From positions 40,249,255 through 40,313,254 of the forward strand of contig OX419337.1 in NCBI GenBank assembly GCA_948470475.1: 64,000 nucleotides of DNA. The letters run 5' to 3'. Both the position numbers and the translations under genes were made by a program. This document shows, piece after piece, positions 12,801 to 20,950 of this stretch. Numbering within the stretch: the stretch's first letter is position 1; each line of letters starts with the position of its first letter. This DNA is from Galaxea fascicularis (lineage: Eukaryota; Cnidaria; Anthozoa; Scleractinia; Euphylliidae). The notes beneath the pieces are model-generated. The model searched no databases. It was not told where the DNA came from and saw only the letters and a program-made list of their open reading frames with translations.

Positions 12801-15090
12801 AATCTGAATTCCCATTGAGCTAATCAGTCACAGTTAGTTAAAATGGGTATAAAATTGACTTTCTCATTTACTATAACGATGAATACTTACGGAGTTTTAT
12901 GGCGGTATCGGGATGGAGGCTGTCAATATGGCGGGATGGCGGGATAAGGCCGAAAAGGGTGGCGGGATGCGGGATTGCAAAACCCTATTTTGGACCCTCA
13001 TACTAGATCTCAGAAGGTCATGGGTTCAAATCCCATTAGAGTCTCAGATATTTTTCTACGAGCTCCCATTTGAAGATGCAAAAATATATTTCATGTATTT
13101 CTCACATGACTCGCGTGGGTGGATGTTTTTCATAGATATATAAAATTAAGTTTGATAAGTTAAGTGACATCGAACCTGTCTCTCCTGCAACGATGGGGTA
13201 ATTTTGAAAATGTTCCATCAACTGTTCAGCATCAGAAAATTCTCCGACTCCAAAGACAAACTTTCCTTGATCACACCTCAATGAAAAGTGCTTTACAGAT
13301 TCAAGGCTTCTGTAGAAATACACTCAATTACATTTTTTTTACAACAAAGGAAAAGCAAAATTAGTAAGTGCTGTTTACTTTATGGTGCAACCACTTGAAC
13401 CGGGCCACTCCGAACAAAGTCAACCAATCAAAGCGTTAATTGAGAACAAAGGATGGCTTCTTTTTTTGTAAACGGGCCAATGAAACTCAAGAAAGCAAAC
13501 AACAGTTTAACAACAAAAATTGGAAACCCAACAAAGTTGCGTAAGGTTGCAGACGTCTCAGGAAACTTGGTCAATTTTTGATTGGTTCGTTTCGATCCTA
13601 TCTTTTGAAACCTTTTTTCGGCTTTTCAACGGTTTCAAACGGTTTGCAGAGTTTTTCATTTTCTACATATTGCACTAAATCTCCCCCGAGTTTTGATCGA
13701 GGTTGCGTTTCTCTCATTTTGGGCATAGACGAGTTGTTTTGATCATAGTACCTAAAAATGTTTCGCACAAAGTGTCGACTACTTTTTACTTCATTTGCAA
13801 TCAACTGTGGACTCATTCCATCGTGGTGAAGGTCTAAAACATGCTCTCGTAGCAGTTGCGAAAGTCGACGACCATTATCATATATTCCCCCCCACTTGAT
13901 TCAACCTCAATTGAACGCGGTGGGTAAAGGCCATCGTCAAGATCTTATAATTTACCGAAGCCGTTTGAAACCGTTGAAAAGCCGAAAAAAGGTTTCAAAA
14001 GATAGGATCGAAACGAACCAATCAAAAATTGACCAAGTTTCCTGAGACGTCTGCAACCTTACGCAACTTTGTTGGGTTTCCAATTTTTGTTGTTAAACCG
14101 TTGTTTGCTTTCTTGAGTTTCATTGGCCCGTTTACAAAAAAAGAAGCCATCCTTTGTTCTCAATTAACGCTTTGATTGGTTAACTTTGTTCGGAGTGGCC
14201 CGGTTCAAGTGGTCGCACTGTAATTGTGTGGCTCGACACAAATATTAAGGACATGAATGCAGAGACTGTGCATGTCCACAGTCAGTTTCCCTAATCACTT
14301 TTCAGAAGAAGTAATGAGGTCAACTGGGGATAAAAGTACACTATTTATGCCCAGAAGCCTTTAATACAGCCAGACGACCAGCTCAGTGCTCTAGGTTCAT
14401 GCTGAGAAGTTAAGCTCCAGAAAATGTTACATTTGAGTGAGTCAATCTTATAGTTCTAGGTCAAATGACATATCATAAAGGTGATCTGTTAATTAAGTAA
14501 ATAAAATAAAATTTCAAACCTTACTGATACAGCATAATGTCCAGGATTGTTTTTACTTGGTCTGATAAGATAACTTCCTTGCTTGCCATAGGCTAACAGC
14601 AATGCCTCAGAACTGTTCCTACTTATATCATGGTACCATCTAAAGTATTCAGTAACAAATCATAACTAAGCTAGGACATCTGATATAATGAATCAATATT
14701 ATTTGGTAATTTGTACTTTCAAGGTTCTGTTTTGTTACTTGGCTTTCGTACTTAACTCTCTGATGGTAACTGTTTCAGGAAATCAAATTACATATTATCT
14801 TACAGCTGACATCATTTCTTGTTATGGTAAAAAGACAGTGCTTACAAAGTATTACAAGCACTGTCAAACACTTCTTTTGCCTCATTTGTCTCAAAATGAT
14901 CAGCTGTGAATCTTCCTGGAAAAATTAACAGCAGAACTACGACATATCAATGGTCAATAAACCGCCTAGCTAATTTAATGCCAGGAAGAGCTTGGTAAGG
15001 TTATGTAAGCTTTAGCACAATTTCCGTCTCCCACCAATGTGCCCGGGTTCGATTCCCGCCTTTAGCGCCATATGTGGGTTAAGTTTGTTT

Positions 15091-15124
<34 letters not shown>

Positions 15125-16458
15125 CGGGTACTCTGGTTTTCCCCTCTCCCCGAAAACCAACATTTCCAAATTCCAATTCGATCAGGAATGCACGGATATG
15201 AATTATTTCATATATACTTCACATGTTTGAACGAGTTCTCTTGAGCTCTTTGGTGTTCCGTAAGTAGACAAATTACATTTACATTTTATATTTACTTTAC
15301 TCCTTATGTGTAACCATTTATTAACTGAAACTTAACTGTAACTCACTTCTTATTTTGAAATCACTAAGTAACTGTATTAACTTCCGTCTCTAAGCCTATG
15401 TATATTCAGGACGTAACATGTCGATCAAAGTCGATCATCGAAAACGTAGTCGATAAGTCGATACTACTCGATAGTTGTCGATAATTGTCAATCGACAAGT
15501 TAAATTTGTCGATAAAAGTCGATAATCACAAGATTTTTAAAACTGATTATCGATTTTATCGACAAAAACACAGACAAATGTCACGAAATTCAAGTAACCA
15601 AACCAATAATAGCTCGAACGACTTTTTTGATGAAAGTGTAACCAGCTCTAAAGTTAATCTGTATGGCAATAAAGCTAAATAAAAACCTCAACAACCAAGT
15701 GGTCTGTTATTCATTGTAGAATAGAATGTTTAAATTACCTCGAGAAATGATCGATTAACAGTTTCAGCTTAGCGAAATCGCGATCTACAACTCGGACCAA
15801 CCTAGTTCCCAGGGTCTCTCTAGGCGGGAAAGATGAGAAATCCTGTTTCTTAGGGGAGACAGAACGTATTTCAGAGATTCCATATGAAATGATTTGCGTA
15901 ATAAAAAACTTTTGCTGGAAGAAAAGGGTACTTTTCTCTGTGGTTATTCAGGTTTATACGAGCTTACAATTACAGTGCAAAAGCGGTAAAATGAAGTCTT
16001 GGTATAGCCAATGCTGCTTTATTGATCTTTGCTGGGCAACTGTACTCTTTTTTTCCCGCCTTACATAGTTTTTTGTATTTCCGATTCTTGTCGATTGAAA
16101 TCGATCGAAATCGATCAAAATCAATCATAATCGAACAAAGTCGATAATCACAAGAAATTGTGTGATCGACTTTTATCGATTTCTGATATTTGTCGATTGA
16201 TTAATATCGACAACAATCGACGACGATCGAATTTTATCGACTATCGGAATTATCGACATGATACGTCCTGGTATATTCGAAGGAACAACAGAAACATGGG
16301 GGAAGACCTGGTAATTGACCTATACTAAGAGAAATTATCCTATTAGGGTGAAAAATAGTAATAATTACATCCGCTCTTAGTCCACAGCATTAAAACAAAC
16401 GGAACAACCCACAAACTTACGGGATGTCCTCAATCCTCTTCGATCGACATCCCTCCAT
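3854..16458 (-). CDS. DAPP1: DAPP1/Bam32-like SH2-PH adaptor protein
   Basis: Ten coding exons give a 289-residue adaptor: 16421-16458, 14520-14639, 13176-13309, 10233-10390, 8909-8956, 8713-8775, 8254-8339, 5995-6082, 5513-5540 and 3854-3960. Each boundary has a GT/AG pair and the phases join without a break. Residues 14-105 are an SH2 domain that binds phosphotyrosine; Trp14 opens it and Arg39 is the FLVR arginine (GSYLIRPS). Tyr117, in EEPSIYDD, matches the tyrosine phosphorylated in vertebrate DAPP1. Residues 154-245 are a PH domain with a basic phosphoinositide motif (KQGAIHKNWKRRW) and the conserved Trp237. The family carries phosphotyrosine and PI(3,4,5)P3 signals at the plasma membrane, for example in B cells. 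An in-frame TAA sits 9 bases before the ATG. Domain order and length match human DAPP1 (about 280 aa). The last exon is least certain: its acceptor is AAG, and a CACAG acceptor 16 bases on gives another open tail. Confidence 0.85.
4380..5015 (-). mobile_element. LINE reverse transcriptase remnant in DAPP1-like intron
   Basis: On the reverse strand, 4990-4800 reads FVGVNLTNKMTWSQHI, then ISNKASKVLG and, after a frameshift, AYNTLVRSTLKYASSAWDPY. This is the typical block after the LINE polymerase domain. It continues near 4380-4470 as ITEMLKELKWGALNLRRKI. Frameshifts and stops show it is dead. It lies in the last intron of the DAPP1-like gene, in the same orientation, and is itself interrupted at 4509-4663. 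Confidence 0.75.
4509..4663 (+). mobile_element. Short A-tailed retroposon with 14-bp target duplication
   Basis: The 14-base sequence ATGTTCTTCTCGTA occurs at 4495-4508 and again at 4664-4677, exactly flanking 155 bp that end in an A-rich stretch (GTGAATAAAAAAAATATC, then AAAAAA). A target-site duplication of this length plus an A-rich 3' end is the signature of LINE-machinery retroposition. The insert has no recognisable coding sequence or clear tRNA promoter, so it may be a short SINE, a 5'-truncated LINE tail or a retroposed RNA. It interrupts the older LINE fragment. Confidence 0.7.
5215..5302 (-). repeat. tRNA-like SINE head
   Basis: The reverse strand resembles a tRNA gene: a box-A-like TGGCTGAGCAGG is followed about 35 bases later by a degenerate box B, GGTTTAAGCACC. 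The flanks do not fold as a full cloverleaf by eye. I call it a decayed tRNA-derived SINE rather than a functional tRNA. Confidence 0.4.
5643..5852 (+). repeat. tRNA-derived SINE, family A (copy 1)
   Basis: The 5' end has a box-A-like TTGGTGCAGTGG and a box-B-like region near 5690-5705. The body contains TTCTCTACTCTGCTCCGAGG and the phrase ACCAACATTTCCAAATTCC. A second copy with the same body is at 15027-15187, so this is a dispersed family. The short minus-strand reading frame over it is accidental. Confidence 0.65.
6449..6611. mobile_element. Small TIR element, CAACSAGTTGCAAAA family (copy 1)
   Basis: The ends are imperfect inverted repeats: CAACCAGTTGCAAAATT on the left and, reverse-complemented, CAACGAGTTGCAAAAAT on the right. 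A TA precedes the left end; the right flank is TC, probably a mutated TA. That fits a Tc1/mariner-type MITE. Copy 2 is at 7915-8179 and shares the internal ATCTTTTCTTTCTCTAAAAT. Confidence 0.6.
7496..7760 (-). mobile_element. LINE-type 3' end with (TTG)n tail
   Basis: Read on the minus strand, the sequence ends in TAAGAATTAAAGATG followed by seven TTG-like units (the AAC run at 7496-7516 on the plus strand). This is the kind of 3' tail also seen at 37.6 kb. The 77-codon minus-strand frame over it looks like 3' UTR; I see no reverse transcriptase motif in it. Confidence 0.45.
7915..8179. mobile_element. Small TIR element, CAACSAGTTGCAAAA family (copy 2)
   Basis: The ends match copy 1 at 6449-6611, and the right end (CACTG) is followed by TA. 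It is about 100 bp longer than copy 1. The extra DNA forms an internal hairpin, with a polypyrimidine arm near 8010-8037 (CCCCCTCCCTCTCCCCC then AAAGTTG) facing a polypurine arm near 8072-8103 (CAACTTTGATGAGAGGGGG). Confidence 0.6.
9037..9834. mobile_element. Tc1/mariner-like non-autonomous element
   Basis: TA dinucleotides at 9035-9036 and 9835-9836 flank ends that read CAGTTAAACCTT on the left and, reverse-complemented, CAGTTAAATCTT on the right. The subterminal sequence repeats words such as AAGAGGTGGTNGC in both halves. No transposase reading frame remains. It belongs to a loose group with 26318-27669 and 46547-47185, which share the GCGACCACC-type subterminal words. Confidence 0.5.
10607..10762. 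mobile_element. Palindromic MITE, GGCCCCGGTTGTTCAAA ends
   Basis: Long inverted repeats run from both ends: GGCCCCCGTTGTTCAAAC on the left and, reverse-complemented, GGCCCCGGTTGTTCAAAA on the right. Both arms continue with GGATAGCGCTATCC-type palindromic words. The whole 156 bp can fold into one hairpin. It has no coding capacity and lies in intron 3 of the DAPP1-like gene. Confidence 0.65.
11672..12998. mobile_element. hAT-like DNA transposon, non-autonomous
   Basis: An 8-bp duplication, CATACTAG, sits at 11664-11671 and 12999-13006. Between them, 1327 bp begin with AGGGTCCAAAATAGG and end with its inverted complement, CCTATTTTGGACCCT. An 8-bp duplication with AGGGTCC-type ends is diagnostic of hAT elements. 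Both subterminal regions carry repeated GGCGGGATGCGGGAT words in direct orientation. There is no hAT transposase; only a 59-codon frame is found inside. The element has split a SINE tRNA head in two. It is within intron 3 of the DAPP1-like gene. Confidence 0.88.
12510..12689 (+). CDS. Small ORF inside the hAT-like element
   Basis: A 59-codon frame starts MAKPPVASGSSEAEKEEGD and ends in KTVKKIRE. The mixed, charged composition and local GC rise (about 12480-12560) look more like real coding DNA than the AT-rich surroundings. I do not recognise it. It could be the first exon of a former transposase, an exon captured from a host gene, or chance. There is no evidence of expression. Confidence 0.25.
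   Translation: MAKPPVASGSSEAEKEEGDVISCVAIFYEKGASGNNYVRKEKFHAVLQKGEKTVKKIRE
13383..14220. mobile_element. Tc1/mariner-like foldback element, 261-bp arms
   Basis: TA at 13381-13382 and 14221-14222 flanks 838 bp whose ends, 13383-13643 and 13960-14220, are nearly identical inverted repeats. The outermost bases, TGGTGCAACCAC and CAGTGCGACCAC, match the CAGTG ends of Tc1/mariner elements. The middle keeps part of a transposase gene on the minus strand. Arms this long and alike suggest a recent insertion or repeated copying between arms. It lies in intron 2 of the DAPP1-like gene. Confidence 0.85.
13598..13882 (-). pseudogene. Transposase DNA-binding domain remnant
   Basis: On the reverse strand the frame runs from about 13882 with LSQLLREHVLDLHHDGMSPQ and then LIANEVKSSRHFVRNIFRYY. 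This is the paired-like helix-turn-helix layout of Tc1/mariner transposase N-termini. The DDE catalytic domain is absent and the frame runs out into the left inverted arm. A dead fragment left by internal deletion. Confidence 0.65.
15027..15187 (+). repeat. tRNA-derived SINE, family A (copy 2)
   Basis: It starts at the anticodon-arm part of the tRNA head (TCTCCCACCAATGTG) and has a well-preserved box B, GGGTTCGATTCCC. The body TTCTCTTCTCTGCTCCGAGA and ACCAACATTTCCAAATTCC match the copy at 5643-5852. The 5' box A is missing, as in a truncated insertion. Confidence 0.7.
15408..16270. mobile_element. hAT-like element packed with TCGAT words
   Basis: GTATATTC at 15400-15407 recurs at 16271-16278 as an 8-bp target duplication. 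The ends are inverted: AGGACGTAACATGTCGAT on the left and, reverse-complemented, AGGACGTATCATGTCGAT on the right. Roughly 150 bp inside each end consist largely of repeated TCGATAA and TCGATCAAA words on both strands. No transposase remains; the central 400 bp are unremarkable. It sits in intron 1 of the DAPP1-like gene. Confidence 0.8.
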
Positions 16459-16645
16459 GTTTTGACGTTAGTTCAAGACATCATAAGTGGTTTTACACCA
16501 AGTACAGACCTTACATAAAGTAGACAGTTTTGCAAGACGTCACGGTTTTGAGCTCAGCTGGTTCTTGGATTACGGAAATCATACACATTGATGTTGAAAC
16601 TTCGGTAACTCTCTCATCAAAAGAGAAGTGAGCTGAATCCAAGCC
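16459..16645. promoter_or_regulatory. Bidirectional promoter, DAPP1-like / ApoL-like
   Basis: The start codons of the divergent DAPP1-like and ApoL-like genes are separated by only 187 bp, which must hold both 5' UTRs and promoters. Visible motifs include a CRE-like GACGTCAC at 16536-16543 and a TGACGT half-site at about 16461. No clear TATA box is seen. Shared regulation is an inference from spacing. Confidence 0.55.
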
Positions 16646-19340
16646 ATGGCAGAAAAAGGTTTGTTTGGATAACTATTACTATATTTGAAGTGTAGAAATA
16701 TAAGGCAAAATACCCGACGTCGGATTATATATCTGTGGAGCAAATTATGAAGAATTGAATACAATGTTTCCGGGTTTTATTGCAGGATAATAGGCCTTGT
16801 TTATTTATTTTCCGATTCAGCCTACCCGATACTTGAGGACTGTTGGTTATTTACAGTACATTCAACCCCGCTCAGCATCTTGTCTACCTGCGAAAGCTTT
16901 GTCCTCGAGTTTCAAGTTTTGTCCGGGAAAAATTGAAGCAGTTCAACAAAAACGAAGAAAGGGTCAGTAAATGGGTATATTTCGTATTTTCGTTATGTTA
17001 GCCTATGCAAATTTAAGTGAAATTTGATGCGAAACTCGAAATGTTCAGTCACGCCTCCGTCAGAAGTTCACGCAAAGCGAGCGCGGAGTCCCCGCGCGAA
17101 ACGTGAGTTGGTGCGAGTAAGGTTCTGAAAACTGAAGCTCATCGTCTCATCCAATGGCACCACATTCATCGCATTGTAGGCACGAAAACCTACCGAGCTG
17201 GCTTGATTAAATTCGATAGGTCTATCATATTTTACCTAATGACTTGTTTCAGTCGGCAGGCCCGTAGGGAGGAGGGGTGCGACAGGTGCGTCCGCATCCC
17301 CCACCCTCCCCCTTCCGCGGGCTGTGGAGGTTCGCCTCCTGGGTCCACCTATTATGAACTCAAACGAGAAACGGCTCAAACGAGAATTTAAAAACCAAAC
17401 TAGCTGACCAAGTTTTAATCAAGTGGTCCACCCGAAGAACAGTCACCAGTTCACCAGTAAACCAAAACTTAAATTGGAATTTGGACCGAACATTGTGTAA
17501 AAATTCCGTCACTAAAATCTTGGCAGAATGCATGACACACGCATTCCCAAGAGATTGTTTTATGGCGAATTGGTGCAGGGGAAACGCTCAAATGGTGGAC
17601 AAAAGAAGCGCTACAAGGACTGTCTCAAAGCGTCGCTGAAAAGCTTTGAGATAGAGTGTTGAAACCCAGGAGACCATGGCTCTAGACCGGCCTACCTGGC
17701 GTAGGAAAGTCAACAAAGGCACTGTCCTCTTCGAACAAAACAGGGATAGAAGAGGCTCAGAGGAAGCGTGAGGTGCGAAAATCCAAAGTGATCCCCTTAC
17801 ACCTGCTCGAGAAACTCATCAGTGTACGGAATGTGGCAGAGCCTTCAGTGCCCGTATTGGATGAATCAGCCACAGCCGGAAACACCACACCTAATAGAGA
17901 GATTAGGCATGACGTTTTTGGCCAACGGCAAACGGCAGGCTCCTGCTCAACGTCCTGTAAACGTCATGCTTAATCTCTCTAATCCCTCTACCACGTGATG
18001 TTCATTGTTATCGTCGATACCGACAGACGAACAATTAAAATCACGAGGGTCAAAACTTTTCCTTGTGTTATGGTTCTGAAAACAGCCGTTTTGTGTGGCT
18101 CTGAAAAGAGACACCCCTACCAATTAGCGCCGGAGGCGCTCGAGTGGTCCTCCATTAGCGGTCTGACATACCCCTCCCCTCCCTTGAAAATCCTCGCCAC
18201 GGTCATGATCATGGTCAGACTAGTATCATTATCGCTGTTGTTGGTTTTACTGTTATTCACTACGTTTTTTAATATTTTGCAGCGAGCGATTCGTTGGCAA
18301 TGGAAACATATGACGATAGCAGTGATTCGCTCGAAAATCATGACTCATTTATTGTGAGCCAAATCACGGAACAGTTTGAGCAGTTACGGAGACTTCGAGA
18401 GGACTTGCAAAATGCCTTTGTCAGATGGATACCGATAAGACGGCGCACACGGGAACAGTTAGAGGAACTGGCCACAAAACTACATGAGCACCACAGGAAT
18501 GTGAACATCACAACTATCACGGGAGCGTCCATGGGTACCGTGGGAGGGATCCTGTCAGTAGCTGGCCTTATTGCTGCGCCTTTCACATTTGGGGCCGGGA
18601 TTGTTGTGTCACTGGTTGGAGCCGGGATTGGTGGCGCGGGAGGTCTCGTTATGTCAGGGTCCAAAGTAGTTGAGATGATCCTGGAAAAATTAGGCCTCAA
18701 AGAGGTGCAGACGGCAATTGAAGAGGATCACGAAGCTTCCAGAAATCTTACATTGTTACTAGACTCCATGGAAAATTTCATCTCTCAGCTGACACAGTTC
18801 CTTAAGCCACTACACGATGACGCAAGGCTCATCAGGGAATTAGAAGGGAGTGGATTCGATTTCCTTCGCGATCGGATATTCTTTGAAGACATCGGCTCGT
18901 CAACAGAAGAGAAAGTAGATTTCGGCGCTAGGTTCTTTCGAGCGGCAACGTCTGCTGCTACAATATCAGCTTCAGCAGCTGCCACTGTGGGTGTGGTGGC
19001 GCGAAGCGCGGCTCTCGCGGGTACGCGCGCGGCACATATCGCTGGGTCTGTGATTGGTGCCGCTCTCCTGCCACTGGATATTACGCTACTCGTTAAATCA
19101 TCTTTGGAGCTGCATCGCGGATCCACTTCTACAGCAGTGGAAGATATCAGGAAGATTCTGAGTGACCTAGAATGCCCTGATGAAGATGAAGTTGAAGGTT
19201 TAGTCGAGAGTTTTATCGACGAGAAGTTTACTGAAGCGTATAACAAGATTGAGAATAACACAACAGGAGAAAACCAGGCTGATGATGATGACGATGATGA
19301 CGACAGTATTGATAGCCAAAGAGAGAACGAGAATAAATAA
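16646..19340 (+). CDS. Apolipoprotein L family protein
   Basis: Two coding exons are proposed, 16646-16658 and 18283-19340, giving 356 residues. Exon 1 encodes MAEK in a strong start context (AAGCCATGG) with an in-frame TGA 12 codons-bases upstream. It ends at a GTTTGT donor in phase 1, which joins in frame to the TTTTGCAG acceptor at 18282. If that exon is wrong the next ATG is 18300. Residues about 85-129 are a Gly/Ala-rich hydrophobic hairpin (TGASMGTVGGILSVAGLIAA) typical of the ApoL domain, preceded by an amphipathic helix. A second Ala-rich hydrophobic stretch spans about 225-283. The tail is a run of Asp. ApoL proteins are membrane-associated or secreted and can form ion channels; several are immune-induced in vertebrates. 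AATAAA signals lie at 19432 and 19464. The role in this animal is unknown. Confidence 0.8.
17528..17900 (+). pseudogene. LINE ORF2 C-terminal remnant in ApoL-like intron
   Basis: The reading starts HDTRIPKRLFYGELVQGKRS and GGQKKRYKDCLKASLKSF, a phrase common to the C-terminus of many invertebrate LINE ORF2 proteins. After frameshifts it continues as WRRKVNKGTVLFEQNR and then CTECGRAFSARIG, the cysteine-pair of the terminal C2H2-like finger of such elements. Stops and frameshifts make it non-functional. It lies within the single coding intron of the ApoL-like gene. Confidence 0.7.
17892..17983. repeat. Inverted repeat (hairpin)
   Basis: AGAGATTAGGCATGACGT at 17896-17913 is mirrored by ACGTCATGCTTAATCTCT at 17961-17978, with one mismatch. 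It directly follows the LINE remnant. The function is unknown; it may be part of a small foldback element. Confidence 0.6.
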
Positions 19341-19864
19341 CGACTGGAAACCGATAAAAAAGACTACAGAAATGAGACGGATGAAAGATAACTGAAGATT
19401 TTTAAAAATCGGGTTTAGTTAAAACGGTGTAAATAAACGGAATACTCAGTATACGCTTTTAAAAATAAAACCGTTTAGACAAGTTCAATGTTGAGAAATT
19501 TAACTAGTATTTATTTCCAAGCGGGATTAGCCTAAACTCGCTGCGCCAGTTCTTATTGTTCTTACTTCGTTTTACTTGGCAAAATGGAAAAAGCGAGGAA
19601 AGTTTCCAGCCTGCATGAAGCAGTGCTCTGAAGTACAAAAACTAATGTAAAGGACACCACGTTTGAACTGTAAAGTTGACGCCCGTGGAAGATCCAAGAA
19701 ACAGGCGAGCAGAGAATGCGTTCTCTGCTCTCTTTCCCTCCGTAATCGTCGTTCCTGCATCCCCACGTGCTACAAGCTGCTATAGACACGGTTGCAAAAC
19801 TAATACTGATCCTAGGTCAGCTCAACCAAGCTTTTCTCCGTTGGACCATACTAAAAGAAATTGA
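19341..19864. other. ApoL-like 3' UTR and spacer
   Basis: This holds the 3' UTR of the ApoL-like gene, with candidate poly(A) signals at 19432 and 19464, followed by unremarkable sequence. I see no further gene on either strand. Confidence 0.5.
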
Positions 19865-20155
19865 TATAATACAATAGAATACATTTTATTAGCCTTCCCC
19901 AAGGGGTAATTCAAGACTAATTTACATTCCTTTTTTGAGGACTTTTCCAGACTGCACGGTGCAGTTTACTATTATTTTTAGAGAAGGAAAAGATGCCCCA
20001 AGGTCAGCTCTAGGGGTGATCACAGCCAGGGTTCTTTAACGTCCCACAGAATTAATTGTGGAGAGTTGTGAAACGGGACCTCCGGTTTATCGTCCTTATA
20101 CGAGAGAATAAGGACGATGTCAATGACTTCGAGAGTGAAGACCAAGATGTAGCAT
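19865..20155 (-). repeat. Repeat-like segment, probable retroelement 3' end
   Basis: Read on the minus strand it ends in CCCCTTGGGGAAGGCTAATA and AAATGTATTCTATTG, a layout like the 3' ends of LINE/SINE copies. It has no coding content. It lies between the convergent ApoL-like and SLC4 genes. The class is uncertain. Confidence 0.35.
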
Positions 20156-20950
20156 GTGCAATTGTACTTGGACAAGAAACTTAGAATACAAAAATTTGAC
20201 AGATGTAGAAAAATGGATAACTCCCAACTTTATTTAAAATCGAGAGGTATTCGTAGAAGTCATTGTACATACATAATTCCATCTAAAGCAAAAAGATTTG
20301 ACCAGAAGAGTGTAACTACACAAACATGTTACACTCAGCGAAATCGCAGGAATTGAAACGATTAACACCTCTGCTCACATTTTTCATCGGTTTACTAGCA
20401 CAGAAAGGAAAGGAAGCCATATGAACCTACTGATAACTCAACGTTTTGATTTTGCAATATAGTTCATAAATCCTTTCGCTTTTTTCCAAAGGATGTTAGA
20501 AATACTCGGTAAAGCCCTCTGCTTTAAAAATAACTTCGAACTCGAAATACATCAAACCACTTACCCTTATTCACTTAACATTACTCTAGAGAATTGTAAA
20601 CACAACTTTAATTCCAAAAATAAGTACAACAAAATAAGGAATGTAATAATTTTCTTGATACAAATTGAAACTTAAAATGTTTAAAATAGAGAATGCCACT
20701 TTGAAAGTAAATAGTACAAAAATGTCCATGTTTTGCTGAAAAGAACGGTTCAAAAATAGGAACGGACAACAGAAACAACTGTTTACCGAGCAAACATTCT
20801 CTTCATAATGCGTTTCACCACAGTGGATATCAGCTAGCGGAACTCAACGGTTGTCGTGGAAATCATACAATGTCACATAAGAGTCACGCCAATCGAATCA
20901 TACCAAGCAGGGCACGCAAGACCGCGACTGTTGACCCAGAAAATTAAACT

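Larger units (their letters stand above)
11110..13140 (+). repeat. Tandem tRNA-derived SINE array, ~290-bp unit
   Basis: Three copies of a unit of about 290 bp lie head to tail. The phrase AGTTCCCATTTG or its variants starts at 11146, 11434 and 13061; after subtracting the hAT element between copies 2 and 3 the spacing is 288 and 292. Each unit starts with a tRNA-like head having box A (TAGCTCAGTGGTTAGAGCAT at 11351) and box B (GGGTTCAAATCCC at 11398). A long body follows, ending in a CACCTGTACTCRCCACAAGA motif. The first copy lacks its own head. An intact tRNA fold is not evident. Confidence 0.7.

Noticed and set aside
18338..19261. Minus-strand open frames of 120 and 158 codons
   Set aside because: They lie entirely antisense to the ApoL-like coding exon and show no protein features; they are shadows of its codon bias.
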